A DNA stretch of 33,474 nucleotides, taken from contig NZ_RQVQ01000032.1 in NCBI RefSeq assembly GCF_003865405.1, positions 1-33,474 on the forward strand, given 5' to 3'. Both the position numbers and the translations under genes were made by a program. The DNA comes from Paenimyroides tangerinum (GTDB lineage Bacteria; Bacteroidota; Bacteroidia; Flavobacteriales; Flavobacteriaceae). The notes under the pieces were generated by a model, which saw only the letters and a program-made list of their open reading frames with translations, was not told the origin of the DNA and did no database searches. Shown piece by piece: positions 31,940-33,474 of this stretch. How positions within the stretch are numbered: position 1 is the stretch's first letter; each line of letters begins with the position of its first letter.

Positions 31940-33474
31940 AAAAAAATATTTATTTATTTCTATTGGCTTTACTATCACAAACTTCTTTTGCTCAATTTGA
32001 AGGATATGAAAATGCGACATCAAACAAAGAATTAATTGAATTTTTAGAAAGTGACAAAGGTAAATTTGAACGTTACATAAATTTATTTACTGAAACTAAA
32101 GAACCAACAGAACCACGAGAAGCTAAACCTATAAAATTTGAATTTAATCAGGCTGAGTTTGATAGACAAGTTGAAGAAAAAAGTCATTATAATTTCAAAT
32201 TTATTAATGATATCAAAAATGATAAAATCGTAGTTTATTTTCTCAAAGATCATAATGTTTACAGTTCATTAGATGACTTAGGAGCACAGATTTATCCTAC
32301 AAAAATCTATTATCACGATGGAACTACCGAAATTCCTGTAGAAAAAAAATCATTATCACGTTCATTTCCAAATGATTTAGAGCTTAAAAAAGCAGTTAAT
32401 AAATTCGATACCGAGTTCGTTTTCTCAACACCAAAGCAACTTGATAGTATCGTTATTCCAGTTAAAAACAAGCTAAAATCAAAAAGTAAAGGTTTTGATT
32501 TCGAAATAATTAAGAAAGACGACCAATCAGTTACGTTTAAAACCAATTATCCAGACACAGATTTTATAGAAGTTCAAGCTATTTCAGAAAACAATAAACG
32601 TATCAAGAAAAAAAGTTACACAATATTATCAATTACTCAAGAATCTTTCAAAGAAGCCTCGAACAAATTGATAAAACAAATTGACAAAGTTTTAGCCATC
32701 GCAAAAAAAGATTCGTTAATGGATTTTGAGAAATTCAAAGTAAAATTCTTTTCAAATCTTGAATCCTTAAAAAACGAAACTGAAAACATATTCAACAAGG
32801 ATTCTAACGAATCATACATAACTTATACTTTTGGAGCTCCTGTAAAACAATTGATTATGTATTATAATGAGGGAGTTTATGAACGTAAAATTAACAACAC
32901 AATCACGTTGAAAAAAAACCAACCTTATCTTTCGAGCTATGAAGATGGTAAAATATCTTTTTACGATCTAAATGGAAAATTAATAACAGAAATCGAAGGA
33001 AATTATTACTATGAAAACGAACGTTTTTATACGGATTTAAATCGATATTATTATTTTGATTTAAGTAAAAAACAGATGATTCCGCTTTCTTATTATAAGA
33101 TTGAAATCGTTTCAAACAATTTTATTTTAGCTAAAGAAGATGACGAATCTCCTTTTGAATTAATTGATGGAAATAATAAGAAAATAATGACCGTTGATGG
33201 TTATAATTACGATAAAGATTTTGATGTTACGTTGATTCACTCAAATAATAAATATTATATTCTAAACAATCAAAATCAGGAACCTATCGAAATTAAAAAT
33301 ATAGACAAATTATCCTATGCAGAAAAAGGTTATTTCGTTGCGAATAAAAACAATAAATTCGGTTTCGTTGATTCAAACGGGAAAATCATAATTCCAATTG
33401 AATATGATGAAGTACAACCTTTCGATGATTTTGTTGACTTAACCTATCAAGACGTTTTGTTTGGAGTTAAGAAA
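31936..33474 (+). CDS. Secreted WG-repeat protein, 3' end cut by window
   Basis: At least 513 aa; the frame is open to the window end. Start ATG 31936 overlaps the previous stop. Signal peptide 1-19 (LLALLSQTSFA). The N-terminal half is polar, with a helical stretch (about 240-280). From about 310 on, short strand repeats appear (KISFYDLNGKLITEIEGNYYY; FELIDGNNKKIMTVDG; KYYILNNQNQEPIEIK), ending in a clear WG-repeat KFGFVDSNGKIIIPIEYDE. WG-repeat proteins are beta-rich surface or periplasmic scaffolds with unknown ligands. Last visible gene of the LemA/DUF2207 operon. Confidence 0.82.
   Translation, partial: MKKNIYLFLLALLSQTSFAQFEGYENATSNKELIEFLESDKGKFERYINLFTETKEPTEPREAKPIKFEFNQAEFDRQVEEKSHYNFKFINDIKNDKIVVYFLKDHNVYSSLDDLGAQIYPTKIYYHDGTTEIPVEKKSLSRSFPNDLELKKAVNKFDTEFVFSTPKQLDSIVIPVKNKLKSKSKGFDFEIIKKDDQSVTFKTNYPDTDFIEVQAISENNKRIKKKSYTILSITQESFKEASNKLIKQIDKVLAIAKKDSLMDFEKFKVKFFSNLESLKNETENIFNKDSNESYITYTFGAPVKQLIMYYNEGVYERKINNTITLKKNQPYLSSYEDGKISFYDLNGKLITEIEGNYYYENERFYTDLNRYYYFDLSKKQMIPLSYYKIEIVSNNFILAKEDDESPFELIDGNNKKIMTVDGYNYDKDFDVTLIHSNNKYYILNNQNQEPIEIKNIDKLSYAEKGYFVANKNNKFGFVDSNGKIIIPIEYDEVQPFDDFVDLTYQDVLFGVKK

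Noticed and set aside
32313..33115. Minus-strand ORFs near the window end
   Set aside because: The plus strand has one uninterrupted frame with signal peptide and WG-type repeats from 31936 to the end, so these are antisense shadows.

Overview
This AT-rich window (roughly 30% G+C by eye) comes from a member of the Bacteroidota, almost certainly Flavobacteriaceae and close to Flavobacterium or Myroides. Four things point there: several genes have upstream boxes matching the flavobacterial -7 consensus TAnnTTTG; Shine-Dalgarno sites are essentially absent; lipoproteins and Sec signals have the Bacteroidota style (SCSSDD, FAQ, NAQ); and families typical of the group are present (DUF3810, half-zinc-finger DnaJ, receiver-AAA+ regulators without HTH, TPR-TM-AraC regulators). 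I see no transposase, phage gene, CRISPR array or rRNA.

Layout. 1-90: 3' part of tRNA-Phe and its terminator. 106-667: a decayed META/HslJ-like pseudogene, then a hairpin-bearing intergenic element and a terminator. 687-1355: YceI lipoprotein (minus). 1549-3239: grpE-dnaJ chaperone operon, ended by a strong terminator. 3419-7458: tight four-gene operon of a Na+-efflux-like ABC ATPase, its permease, an NtrC-like regulator lacking its DNA-binding domain, and a catalytically dead DEAD-box-like protein. 7556-8278: TraB/TIKI-like secreted protein. 8355-11950: an accessory locus with a small membrane protein, two lipoproteins with hydrophobic C-termini (one rich in cysteine), and a divergent membrane-spanning TPR-AraC regulator; 20-bp direct repeats in the divergent region overlap the lipoprotein promoter. 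12025-13600: panB and an RluA-type pseudouridine synthase. 13639-15512: minus-strand lipoprotein, SMR exporter, Crp/Fnr regulator and a small [2Fe-2S] protein. 15591-17950: DUF3810 metalloprotease-like protein converging on a type II NADH dehydrogenase. 18098-19232: ECF sigma factor with a four-TM partner. 19384-21254: GNAT acetyltransferase and DUF1801 proteins. 21310-21695: a frameshifted secreted protein. 21796-22932: membrane-anchored metallo-beta-lactamase-fold hydrolase. 22974-26004: an unusual ABC ATPase and a large membrane partner. 26177-33474: plus-strand operon LemA / DUF2207 / two-TM protein / secreted protein / WG-repeat protein, the last cut by the window end.

Most of the window is ordinary chromosome. 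The parts most likely to repay work are the regulator-lipoprotein locus with its operator-like repeats (8355-11950), the regulator plus dead helicase pair (5646-7458), and the ABC/LemA/DUF2207 envelope gene cluster (22974-33474). All function calls rest on sequence motifs read by eye and recalled family knowledge; no database search was run.
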